Program-made: the position numbers and the translations under genes
Shown here: in pieces, positions 6,775 to 13,310 of the stretch
Numbering within the stretch: position 1 is the first letter of the stretch
How the letters are laid out: each line of letters opens with the position of its first letter
Origin: a virus
DNA: 35,304 nucleotides
Virus record (IMG/VR): IMGVR_UViG_3300035701_000143
Location: 1-35,304 of that record
Direction: 5' to 3' (one strand)
Notes under the pieces: generated by a model
The model's input: only the letters and a program-made list of their open reading frames with translations
Database searches by the model: none
What the model was told of the DNA's origin: nothing

Positions 6775-7242
6775 GTGGTCATCGCAATCGACTTTGACGG
6801 GGTGGTGGTGGACGCGCAGGCGTCGCATGACCTGTCCTCCCCGCTTACCCTGAAGGCCGGCGCCCGCGAGGGCCTGGAGTCGCTGAGGCGCGCCGGTCAC
6901 GTCCTGTTGCTGTACTCGGCGAGGGCCAATCTGGCGCAGCGTGAAGACCCGCAGCTGGACCCGCTGGTCCGTGCCGGCAAGCGCCGCGTGCGCTCGCAGA
7001 CCGCTGGCGAGCAGCGCGTCGCGGCTGAGGCCCGCTACCGGGCCATGCTGGACTTCATCGGCAGGGAGCTGCCCGGAGTGTTCGACGCGGTTGACGATGG
7101 CCGTCAAGGCAAGCCAATCGTGGATATATTCATTGATGACCATGCTGTCCGGCTCGGGCCGGGCGTGCTCGGCGTCGGCTGGCGTGGTATAACGGAGATG
7201 TATGGGCAGCCCGTCTACGGCGGGCGCAGAAGGAGCGCGTGA
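6775..7242 (+). CDS. HAD-like hydrolase domain protein
   Basis: A 155-residue single-domain protein. Motif I is IAIDFDGVVVD (Asp6, Asp8), motif II is the strand VLLLYSAR (Ser48), and a C-terminal KPIVDIFIDDHAVR carries Lys113 and the paired Asp121-Asp122 of motifs III/IV. All catalytic positions of a phosphatase-type HAD fold are therefore present, with a minimal cap. Possible substrates are nucleotides or phosphorylated ends, as with small phage 5'-nucleotidase-like or polynucleotide phosphatase proteins; none can be chosen from sequence. Start is GTG 6775 with AAGGGG 6 nt upstream. Its TGA overlaps the next ATG. Confidence 0.8.
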   Translation: MVIAIDFDGVVVDAQASHDLSSPLTLKAGAREGLESLRRAGHVLLLYSARANLAQREDPQLDPLVRAGKRRVRSQTAGEQRVAAEARYRAMLDFIGRELPGVFDAVDDGRQGKPIVDIFIDDHAVRLGPGVLGVGWRGITEMYGQPVYGGRRRSA

Positions 7243-7649
7243 TGGGGGATATCGTGGAGCTGGGTGCGAAGTTCAAGCAGAAGGTGCTTACTCCCACAGA
7301 GCTGCACCGCGCGGTCGCGTGGTCTGGCGGTGTCTGCGACAAGTGCGGTGGCATCCCCGTCGTGCGCGTGCGAGTGTTCGGCGAGGCTAAGGAGGTATGC
7401 CAGCGCTCGCCGGAGTTCGTGATGAAGCTGGCCGCGCAGAACGAAGGCACGATCCCCGTGGTGGACTTCAAGCAGGGCAAGTACATCCGCGTCAGCCAGG
7501 CGTACGCCTGCGCGAGCTGCAAGCAGGAGCTGATCCGCGAGGCCGCCAAGGCACCATCATGGTGCTGCGTTGAGGTAGATACCGGGCCGGACCCAACGAA
7601 CAAGATACAGGTGTCATCGGCAGCAATGCCTGCGGTCGGAGGTGGTTGA
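7242..7649 (+). CDS. Zinc-ribbon-like hypothetical protein
   Basis: A 135-residue protein with two CxxC pairs, Cys32-Cys35 (VCDKCGG) and Cys90-Cys93 (ACASCKQE), that could bind one zinc ion as a split ribbon, plus Cys108-Cys109. The middle is beta-rich and basic (VVRVRVFGEAKEVC). AAGGAG at 7230-7235 is 6 nt before ATG 7242, which decides this start over GTG 7239. It is embedded in the accessory cluster between portal and minor head protein. No further function is recognisable. Confidence 0.75.
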   Translation: MGDIVELGAKFKQKVLTPTELHRAVAWSGGVCDKCGGIPVVRVRVFGEAKEVCQRSPEFVMKLAAQNEGTIPVVDFKQGKYIRVSQAYACASCKQELIREAAKAPSWCCVEVDTGPDPTNKIQVSSAAMPAVGGG

Positions 7650-7652
7650 GCG

Positions 7653-8639
7653 ATGGCAGCAGCTATCCAAACTGGGCCGCGCGGCGGGCGCTACTACGAG
7701 ACGTCCGGCGGCAGGCGCGTGTACGTGCGCGGCGACGGCGGGCGCGGAGAGCGTCACGGCATCGAGCGCCTCGCGCGCGTGCGTGAGAAGCCGCGCGCCC
7801 ATCCGGCCACGCCGGCGCAGGAACCCGCAGTCGCGCCGGCCGCAGAGCATCCGCGCAGGATCGGGATGTCGTTCAAGACGGGCCTCGGCAAGGAGCTGGA
7901 GGACAAGGGCGTCGACGTCTACAGGTTCAGCGGCGATAAGCTGGACAGGATGACCGAGTCGCTGTTCGGTCGCGTGCTCACTGTCGAGGAGCTGGAGAAG
8001 TCCGTCCAGGTTCCCGAGGGCATGAGCGCCACGCTCCGGCATGTGATGGCGCAGGACCGCAGCGGCATCGACACCGAGCTGGGCATGAACGTCCACATGA
8101 CAATCCGCGACAGCGAGGGCCGCGAGATCGGCGACCTCGGGCGCACGTTCCGCAGGGACCCCGACACTGGCGAGACGCTGATGTATCTCGACCTGATCAA
8201 GCTCGACGACGACCAGCAGGGCACCGGAGCCGGCAAGATGATGACGCGCTCCATGCTGGAGTGGGCGCGCGACAACGGCGTCGCGCGCGTCGATCTGTCG
8301 GCGGAGTGGGTCGGCAAATACTACTGGGCGAGCTGCGGGTGGAACTGGGACGATAAGACGGCCGACAGGGTCGCCGGCGAGTTCGAGGAGTACCTCAAGG
8401 GGGCCGGCGTCGCCGAGCCGGTCGCGCGTGACACCGCAAGCAGGCTGAGCAGGCGCGCGAGCGACGTGGCGGCGGTGACGATCGGCGACAGGAAGATCGG
8501 CAAGGAGTTCCTCGCCGGCAAGAACGTCGGCGACTTCCGAGGGCCGAAGGGGTATGATGGGGCTGAGGGGTACCACGCGACGCTGCGCTTCGACGACCCC
8601 GTGGCGATGAGGACCGCGAAGGCGCGGCTTGGGATATGA
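7653..8639 (+). CDS. GNAT acetyltransferase-like protein with N-terminal RGG-YY tag
   Basis: A 328-residue protein. Residues 6-26 carry the tag QTGPRGGRYY...RRVYV that recurs in two neighbouring proteins. A low-complexity Pro/Ala linker (45-70) follows. Residues ~145-235 look like a GNAT fold: beta strands (NVHMTIRD, MYLDLIKLD), the acetyl-CoA loop QQGTGAGK (188-195), the helix MMTRSMLEWARDNG, a strand RVDLSAEWV and KYYWASCGWNW. The C-terminus has a conserved-looking RGPKGYDGAEGYHATLRF. If active it would transfer an acyl group to an unknown substrate. The tag suggests association with the head or packaged cargo; this is inference. Confidence 0.75.
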   Translation: MAAAIQTGPRGGRYYETSGGRRVYVRGDGGRGERHGIERLARVREKPRAHPATPAQEPAVAPAAEHPRRIGMSFKTGLGKELEDKGVDVYRFSGDKLDRMTESLFGRVLTVEELEKSVQVPEGMSATLRHVMAQDRSGIDTELGMNVHMTIRDSEGREIGDLGRTFRRDPDTGETLMYLDLIKLDDDQQGTGAGKMMTRSMLEWARDNGVARVDLSAEWVGKYYWASCGWNWDDKTADRVAGEFEEYLKGAGVAEPVARDTASRLSRRASDVAAVTIGDRKIGKEFLAGKNVGDFRGPKGYDGAEGYHATLRFDDPVAMRTAKARLGI

Positions 8640-8640
8640 C

Positions 8641-8829
8641 ATGGCAAACAGGATCGACGCGGCGGGCATGATGACGATGGAAGAGGACGACGCTGGCACC
8701 GGGCCGCAGCCGCTGAGGCTTAACTCGGACGGCTCGCTTCCCGACGAGTTTAGGCAGACCGAGCGCTCCCGCGCCATCGAGGCCGTGGCTGCGCGCGCGA
8801 AGAAGCGCGGCGAGAAGGCGACCCGATGA
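8641..8829 (+). CDS. Small hypothetical protein (62 aa)
   Basis: A 62-residue charged protein: acidic in the first half (MMTMEEDDAGTGP) and basic-helical in the second (RSRAIEAVAARAKKRGEKATR). ATG 8641 follows the previous TGA by 1 nt, and its own TGA overlaps the ATG of the HNH gene (ATGA), so it is translationally coupled on both sides. The frame extends to a TTG at 8629 inside the previous gene, which is less likely. No family recognised. Confidence 0.65.
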   Translation: MANRIDAAGMMTMEEDDAGTGPQPLRLNSDGSLPDEFRQTERSRAIEAVAARAKKRGEKATR

Positions 8830-9203
8830 CCGTCGACGCCCGCAAGCTCAAGAAGGTCGGCAACTCCAAGGAGCAGCGCGCGCTGATGAAGCAGCGCGCT
8901 GAGGCTGAGGACGCCGGCGCGACGCTGCGCAACGGCGGGTTCGGTGGGCTGTCGCCGTCGCTCGTCCTCGGCGTCATGCGCCGCGACGGTTTCGCGTGCA
9001 AGCGGTGCGGCGGGCAGGAGCAGCTCGGCGTTCACCACAAGGGCGGCATCGTCGACTCGGAGCGCATGTCCGCGCTCGGCCACAGGTCGGTGTTGGAGAA
9101 CCTGGTGACGCTGTGCGCGGAGTGCCACGGCGACATCCATGACGACGCGCGTGAGCGCGGGGTGGACTCGTCTCAGATCACGCCCGAGGGCGACAAGGAG
9201 TAG
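8826..9203 (+). CDS. HNH endonuclease
   Basis: A 125-residue protein with a complete HNH module: Cys58-x2-Cys61 (ACKRCGG), His70-His71 (LGVHHKGG), Asn92 (LENLVTLC), Cys97-x2-Cys100 and His101/His105 (CAECHGDIH). The N-terminus is lysine-rich and helical. Free-standing HNH nucleases near terminase genes can assist packaging, and others are homing endonucleases; this one lies well downstream of terL, within the accessory cluster. It overlaps the previous gene by 4 nt and so looks like a settled member of the operon. Confidence 0.85.
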   Translation: MTVDARKLKKVGNSKEQRALMKQRAEAEDAGATLRNGGFGGLSPSLVLGVMRRDGFACKRCGGQEQLGVHHKGGIVDSERMSALGHRSVLENLVTLCAECHGDIHDDARERGVDSSQITPEGDKE

Positions 9204-9206
9204 GTC

Positions 9207-10136
9207 ATGAGCAAGAGAAGAATCGCGGACATCTTGATGCAGGCGCGGCAAGCCAGGCAGGCGCGGGAGCGTGCGCCGATGACGAAATCAACTCCACTGC
9301 GCGTGCAGGTCCGCAAGGCCGACCAAAGGCGTGGCCGATTACGAGAGGAGGCATACGCCAAGGCGCAAAACTCGCATCCAGATGACGTTACTGAGGAGGA
9401 GTTCCGCAAGGCCGTCGAGCACGCGCGGGTGATCGGCGACGATGACAGCCTTCGCAAGTTCGATGATGCTGCGAATGAGAAGGCTGGCGTCGAGCGCTAT
9501 ACAGTCGCCGGGCGCGGCGGCGAGCCGACGCGTGTGTCCATCCCCGAGCGCGAATCCCCCGAGGACTCGCCGGACATCATCGGCAGCACGCGCAGCGGCA
9601 AGGCCATCCGCGCCGACTTTGACCATGAGGATCATTCCGACTTCACACCGCAGGACCATGACGACGCGGATAGGGTGCACAATGAGGTGGTTCGATCGGC
9701 GCGCGATGCCGGCGACTTCGATACATTGCAGGAGCATGCGATCCTTGGAGCGATGCATGGCGAGCTGTCACGCGCGCAAAATTATTTGGATATGCCGGGC
9801 GTGAAGGATGCGGGCGACAATCGCATGCGTGGTCATCGTGACCGTCTTGCGGCGGTCAGGAGCAAGGGAACGCGTGGATCGCCGGAGGCGATGAAGGAGT
9901 ACAAGAACATGAAGGTGGGGTTCGATGAGGCGCATGCGCGTATGAGGGCCGTCAAGGGCGCCGACGTCGAGAAGCGCGTGTCCGCGCCGCCGGCCGCGCG
10001 GCTGAAGCGCGTCAAGGATGAGGCGAAGAAGGCCCCGAAGGAGCGCGCCGAGAAGTCCATGCAGGTTGGTCCACGCGGCGGCAAGCACTACATTGCGCCG
10101 AGTGGCAAGAAGGTGTACATTGGCAGTAAGGGGTAG
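9207..10136 (+). CDS. Hypothetical head-region protein with C-terminal RGG-HY tag
   Basis: A 309-residue, highly charged protein with no membrane segment. A middle section contains an Asp/His-rich motif (DFDHEDHSDFTPQDHDDADR, about 131-150) followed by helices (TLQEHAILGAMHGELSRAQN). The last 25 residues carry the shared tag VGPRGGKHYIAPSGKKVYIG, preceded by a Lys/Ala/Arg-rich linker. Similar Asp/His-rich segments are known to me from C-terminal regions of phage minor head proteins, but their function is undefined. It precedes the Mu F-like gene by 3 nt. A structural or cargo role in the head is inferred. Confidence 0.7.
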   Translation: MSKRRIADILMQARQARQARERAPMTKSTPLRVQVRKADQRRGRLREEAYAKAQNSHPDDVTEEEFRKAVEHARVIGDDDSLRKFDDAANEKAGVERYTVAGRGGEPTRVSIPERESPEDSPDIIGSTRSGKAIRADFDHEDHSDFTPQDHDDADRVHNEVVRSARDAGDFDTLQEHAILGAMHGELSRAQNYLDMPGVKDAGDNRMRGHRDRLAAVRSKGTRGSPEAMKEYKNMKVGFDEAHARMRAVKGADVEKRVSAPPAARLKRVKDEAKKAPKERAEKSMQVGPRGGKHYIAPSGKKVYIGSKG

Positions 10137-10139
10137 ACT

Positions 10140-11087
10140 TTGGCATTGCGCATTCCCATCCCGTATCGCCGCACCCTCGAGGCCCATCGTGGCAGGCTTG
10201 ACCGCCTGATCGATAAACGCAGCATCGTCGGCCTGCGCCGCGTGTATCGCGACGCGCAGGCATCGCTTGTCGCCAAGCTGTCGAAGGTCGGGCGGCACGC
10301 CGACACGTTCACCGCGCACCAGCACCGCGCGATGCTGCTCCAGGCCCGGCAGGGCGTGAAGCTTATGCAGAAGCGTATGGCCGGGGAGATGGGGCAGGTC
10401 AGCATCGAGGCGGCGAGCGAGGGGCTGCACTCGCTGGCGAGCGAGGTGTCCGCGCTCGAGCGCGAGTTCACCGGTGCCGATATCGCGCTGCCGATCGATG
10501 AGGCCGGCAGGTTCCAGGGGATCATCAGCGGGCAGCGTGAATCGATGTTGCGCCTGCATGAGGAGAGCCTGGCGAACTACGGCGCGGCGGCCGTGCGCAA
10601 GATCGAGGACCAGCTCACGACCAGTCTGATGACCGGCGAGACGATGGGCGACGCGATGGATCGGCTCGTCGACGTGCTCGACGGCAACGAGTACAAGGCC
10701 GAGGAGATAGCGCGCACCGAGACAGCATTCGCGTTCAACGCCGCCTCTGCCGCTGGCATCGCCGAGTGCGCCGATGAGCTGCCGGGCCTGATGATGCGCT
10801 GGACCGAATACGTGGACGAGGAGACTGGCGAGGCGCTCGACGACCGCGTCGCTGAGGACAGCCTGTCGATGCATGGCCAGGTCGTCGCTCCCGGCGGAAG
10901 ATTCGTCATGCCACGCACGCTGCCCGACGGTACCGAGTTATCGAAGCGATCGCATCACCTCCTCGGCCGGACGTGGGAGTACCCTCCGAATCGCCCGAAC
11001 GACCGCAGCACGATCGTGCCATGGCGCAAGGAGTGGAGCGACCTGCCCGGCTGGCAGTGGAAGAATGGTAGGCGCGTTGAGCTGTAG
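10140..11087 (+). CDS. Minor head protein, Mu F-like / SPP1 gp7-like
   Basis: A 315-residue head morphogenesis protein. The N-terminal ~200 residues are helical. The characteristic motif IARTETAFAFNAASAAG (about 198-214) is followed by a WTEYVDEETGEALDDRV strand-turn, GQVVAPGGRFVMP and the closing WEYPPNRPNDRSTIVPW, which corresponds to the C-terminal PP-x-HPNCRC-like block of Mu F proteins, but without the cysteine. In other phages this family sits inside the capsid at the portal and is ejected or needed for DNA entry. Start is TTG 10140 with AAGGGG 6 nt upstream. Unlike many MuF proteins it has no C-terminal effector domain here; separate neighbours carry enzymatic domains. Confidence 0.85.
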   Translation: MALRIPIPYRRTLEAHRGRLDRLIDKRSIVGLRRVYRDAQASLVAKLSKVGRHADTFTAHQHRAMLLQARQGVKLMQKRMAGEMGQVSIEAASEGLHSLASEVSALEREFTGADIALPIDEAGRFQGIISGQRESMLRLHEESLANYGAAAVRKIEDQLTTSLMTGETMGDAMDRLVDVLDGNEYKAEEIARTETAFAFNAASAAGIAECADELPGLMMRWTEYVDEETGEALDDRVAEDSLSMHGQVVAPGGRFVMPRTLPDGTELSKRSHHLLGRTWEYPPNRPNDRSTIVPWRKEWSDLPGWQWKNGRRVEL

Positions 11088-11097
11088 GAGAATTATA

Positions 11098-11955
11098 ATG
11101 GCACAGCCGCTGGGAGTACACGCCGCTAGTACGTCGGTTAAGCCAGGAGACCGTGTGGAGGTTCCTGGCGTTGGTCGATTCATTGCAGAGCCTCCTGATA
11201 GCGATGACACCTTCCCGCCTGCAATCGCTTCATATCGTGATATTGGCGGTTGGTTGTTCTATACCGGACATGATGGATCGCAGGGGGTGATCGCTGGTTC
11301 TCGTGATACTCTTGAGCAGTGGAAGGAGCATGTTGATAGGCTGCCAAAGCGTTCAACTCCGCAATCGGAGGCGTGGGATGAATTCCGTCATGATGGCGGT
11401 GAGCGTATTGCGGGGGCAAGGCGTGCTGGCAAGGCAGTCGCTGATGCCTTCGGTCTCTCCAATGAGGTTGAGTTTCTTGTACAGGGGGTTGAGCCGACTT
11501 CCGGGGAGCACCTTAGTGACAGGGCGCGTGTTGTCAATGCACACACAGATGCGGTGCAGGAATATACGGGCGCGTTTTCCGGTCTCAAGATGCAGCAGGG
11601 GGCGCATACGGCCGCGCACGAGATGGCGCATCAAGCGTTCTCAAAGGACCCCGAGGCTGGGCACGCGGTCATGCGTGCTGTCAGGGAACACACCATTCGT
11701 CACGGCGCGCTCACGATGTATCATGCGATTTCCGGCAGCAGCCATGAGGGGTTGATGGAAGCGGCGGCGTTGTATGTGCTCGCGCCTCGTGAGATGGCAC
11801 AGCGCGCACCAGCCCTCTACGCTGCACTGCACCATTGGTTTGCTTCGGCCAGGGAGCGCTTTGCCAAGCCGTTGCAGACAGGGGTACGAGGCGGGCGATA
11901 TTATATGACGCCATCCGGCACGAAAGTATATATAAGGAGAAAGGGCGGTGCTTGA
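11098..11955 (+). CDS. HExxH metallopeptidase-like protein with C-terminal RGG-YY tag
   Basis: A 285-residue protein. TAAHEMAHQAF gives the zinc-binding HExxH (His174, Glu175, His178). A second helix HEGLMEAAALYVLAP supplies a candidate third ligand (Glu217 or Glu221), the spacing of gluzincin-type folds. The last ~25 residues carry the shared tag (LQTGVRGGRYYMTPSGTKVY). Start is ATG 11098 with TAGGAG 7 nt upstream; the frame is open further upstream but overlaps the minor head gene. Base use is visibly less GC-rich than in its neighbours, suggesting later acquisition. Possible roles are maturation of head proteins or an injected protease; neither can be shown from sequence. Confidence 0.75.
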   Translation: MAQPLGVHAASTSVKPGDRVEVPGVGRFIAEPPDSDDTFPPAIASYRDIGGWLFYTGHDGSQGVIAGSRDTLEQWKEHVDRLPKRSTPQSEAWDEFRHDGGERIAGARRAGKAVADAFGLSNEVEFLVQGVEPTSGEHLSDRARVVNAHTDAVQEYTGAFSGLKMQQGAHTAAHEMAHQAFSKDPEAGHAVMRAVREHTIRHGALTMYHAISGSSHEGLMEAAALYVLAPREMAQRAPALYAALHHWFASARERFAKPLQTGVRGGRYYMTPSGTKVYIRRKGGA

Positions 11956-12056
11956 CACGCGTTGTCCGCGTCTGGTGGTTGCGCTCCGCGTCGTCGCGTG
12001 TTACCCTCTCATTAGCGGTTGAGTTCGGCGCTCCCCTTGACACGCGATGTCAGCGT
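11951..12056. repeat. 21-bp direct repeat, operator-like, before the small-protein operon
   Basis: Two copies of a 21-mer beginning CTTGACACGCG (11951-11971 and 12036-12056) differ at two positions. Each contains a dyad: GACA-CGCGT-TGTC in the first and TGACA-CGCGA-TGTCA in the second. The first overlaps the stop of the metallopeptidase gene; the second covers the -35 box of the promoter at 12037. Paired palindromes 85 bp apart suit a looping or cooperative regulator. Confidence 0.6.
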
Positions 12057-12066
12057 GGCGTAGGAT
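12037..12066 (+). promoter_or_regulatory. Strong promoter-like site with operator-like dyad
   Basis: Perfect TTGACA (12037-12042), an 18-nt spacer and TAGGAT (12061-12066), which fits the actinobacterial TAGRRT form. The palindrome TGACA-N5-TGTCA (12038-12052) overlaps the -35 and spacer. A start 7 nt downstream would lie at 12073-12074, on the ATG of the next gene, so a leaderless mRNA is possible; AGGA within the -10 could also act as SD for read-through transcripts. Confidence 0.65.
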
Positions 12067-12073
12067 GTGAACC

Positions 12074-12301
12074 ATGGCAAGAGGAATCAACAACGTTGGC
12101 ATCCCACTTGACGAGCCGATCCTGGAGCGCCCCGGCGTCATCCACAAGGAGAACGGCTACTCGGGCAACGCGGCGAACATCGCGATCCCGCCCGAGCACC
12201 CGGAGCGCGCTGAGAAGGGCGACCTGGGCATGACGTACATCCCCGACTTCGAGCCGAGGCCGCTGTCGCATGGTGGCCTCCCGTTCGACATTAAGCGGTA
12301 G
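12074..12301 (+). CDS. Small protein 1 of a four-gene set with C-terminal Pro-Phe
   Basis: A 75-residue Pro/Gly-rich protein without hydrophobic core or membrane segment (ERPGVIHKENGYSGNAAN, IPPEHPERAEKGD). It ends GGLPFDIKR. The three following genes encode proteins of similar size and composition that also end with a Pro-Phe near the C-terminus, so I read them as a set. It is the first gene after the 12037 promoter. Position, between minor head genes and decoration/scaffold genes, suggests a virion component, but no family is recognised. Confidence 0.7.
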   Translation: MARGINNVGIPLDEPILERPGVIHKENGYSGNAANIAIPPEHPERAEKGDLGMTYIPDFEPRPLSHGGLPFDIKR

Positions 12302-12312
12302 AGGAGCAACGT

Positions 12313-12519
12313 ATGGCCACCAAAGGACCGGATGTCCCGCACAGAACACCGAGAAGTAGGGCCATTGACATCGGCACCGACCCGGCCGGCTTCACCGATT
12401 CCAAGTATGACCCGGTCGCCGGCACGCCTTCTGAGAAGGCCGGCGGTCACTACGTCGATCAGCCTCCGGCAGTCATTGGCGGCCCCGGCGTTGACGAGAA
12501 GCACCCCTTCAAGGAGTAG
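12313..12519 (+). CDS. Small protein 2 of the Pro-Phe set
   Basis: A 68-residue, probably disordered protein (TKGPDVPHRTPRSR, GGHYVDQPPAVIGGPG) ending DEKHPFKE. GAGGAG at 12301-12306 is 6 nt before ATG 12313. It shares with its neighbours the Gly/Pro/Asp-rich make-up and the terminal x-P-F block. No function recognised. Confidence 0.7.
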   Translation: MATKGPDVPHRTPRSRAIDIGTDPAGFTDSKYDPVAGTPSEKAGGHYVDQPPAVIGGPGVDEKHPFKE

Positions 12520-12523
12520 GATG

Positions 12524-12706
12524 ATGGACGACAAGAATTGTTGTGTCTACGAGAAGGCGGCCGAGGTCGGGCAGGACAAGCCGGTAAAGGATTTCACCGA
12601 GGTCTATGACCGGGACCACGGCAAGTACGCGGATACCGCCGGCGGCAAGCCGGTGGATGGCAGCTCCGGCCCGCTTCCCAACACCAAGAGCCCCTTCGGG
12701 GGCTGA
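12524..12706 (+). CDS. Small protein 3 of the Pro-Phe set
   Basis: A 60-residue acidic protein starting MDDKNCCVYEKAAEVGQDKP and ending NTKSPFGG. It has two adjacent cysteines near the N-terminus. AAGGAG at 12511-12516 gives 7-nt spacing to ATG 12524; ATG 12521 is possible. A KYADTAGGKPVDGSSGP stretch echoes the GGHYVDQPP region of the preceding protein. No function recognised. Confidence 0.68.
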   Translation: MDDKNCCVYEKAAEVGQDKPVKDFTEVYDRDHGKYADTAGGKPVDGSSGPLPNTKSPFGG

Positions 12707-12717
12707 ACGAGGACAGC

Positions 12718-12912
12718 ATGAGTCACCTTCCGAATCATGAAGAGTACGGCCCGCCCAAGAGCGGTTCCGACATCCAGAAGGACGTGGCCCAGGTGCACGA
12801 TGGCATCTATGGCACCTACAAGGATGACGTCGAGGGCGTCCCCGCCGACCAGCGTCTGCCGACCGTGCAGATGCCGAAGGGGCCGGACAAGATGCCCTTC
12901 GTGACCAAGTAG
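12718..12912 (+). CDS. Small protein 4 of the Pro-Phe set
   Basis: A 64-residue protein (MSHLPNHEEYGPPKSGSD, then a helix IQKDVAQVHDGIYGTYKDDV) ending PDKMPFVTK. It is the most helical of the four. GAGGA precedes the ATG at normal spacing, 11 nt after the previous stop. The recurring C-terminal Pro-Phe suggests a common docking or processing signal. No function recognised. Confidence 0.68.
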   Translation: MSHLPNHEEYGPPKSGSDIQKDVAQVHDGIYGTYKDDVEGVPADQRLPTVQMPKGPDKMPFVTK

Positions 12913-12919
12913 GGCGCCC

Positions 12920-13300
12920 ATGGCCGCGCAATTCACGCTCAATGGCAGTTACCAGTCGCTCCCTCTCGACGGTTCGCCGTCGTTCTCCGCCAGCATCATC
13001 GCGCAGATCAACGAGACGACAACCATTGGCAAGCAGGTCGCACAGACAATCGAGCTGGCCTCTGACTCACCGGAGGCCGTCGCGTTTGGCGATGTGGTTG
13101 GCGCGAGCGTGGTTGTGATTAAGGCCATAGGCGGCAAGATTCGTGTGCGCGTGACCAGCGCTGACGGATCGCAGCAGGCGGTGCCGTGCGACTCGTTCAT
13201 CATTCTGATGTCCGAGACCGTGCCGGTTACCGCGATCGATCTCACAAGAACAACTGGCGTCAACACGACCGTCCAGGTATTCCTCGGCGAAACGCCGTAA
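12920..13300 (+). CDS. Beta-rich structural protein
   Basis: A 126-residue protein made mainly of beta strands (QFTLNGSYQSLPLDG, SIIAQINETTTIGKQVAQTIELA, VVGASVVVIKAIGGKIRVRVTSA, PVTAIDLTRTTGVNTTVQVFL). Such small beta-sandwich proteins near the capsid genes are usually minor virion, head fibre or neck components. It starts 7 nt after the previous stop and is followed by the tandem decoration-like genes. Assignment is by composition and place only. Confidence 0.68.
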   Translation: MAAQFTLNGSYQSLPLDGSPSFSASIIAQINETTTIGKQVAQTIELASDSPEAVAFGDVVGASVVVIKAIGGKIRVRVTSADGSQQAVPCDSFIILMSETVPVTAIDLTRTTGVNTTVQVFLGETP

Positions 13301-13310
13301 GGAGGATTCA

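Noticed and set aside
7614-9251. Long leftward ORF of 545 codons under the accessory cluster
   Set aside because: Antisense shadow with His/Arg/Leu-rich composition; the rightward frames have recognisable GNAT and HNH motifs.
11951-11975. First TTGACA copy as a second promoter
   Set aside because: No acceptable -10 box lies 16-19 nt downstream; it is kept only as a possible second operator copy.
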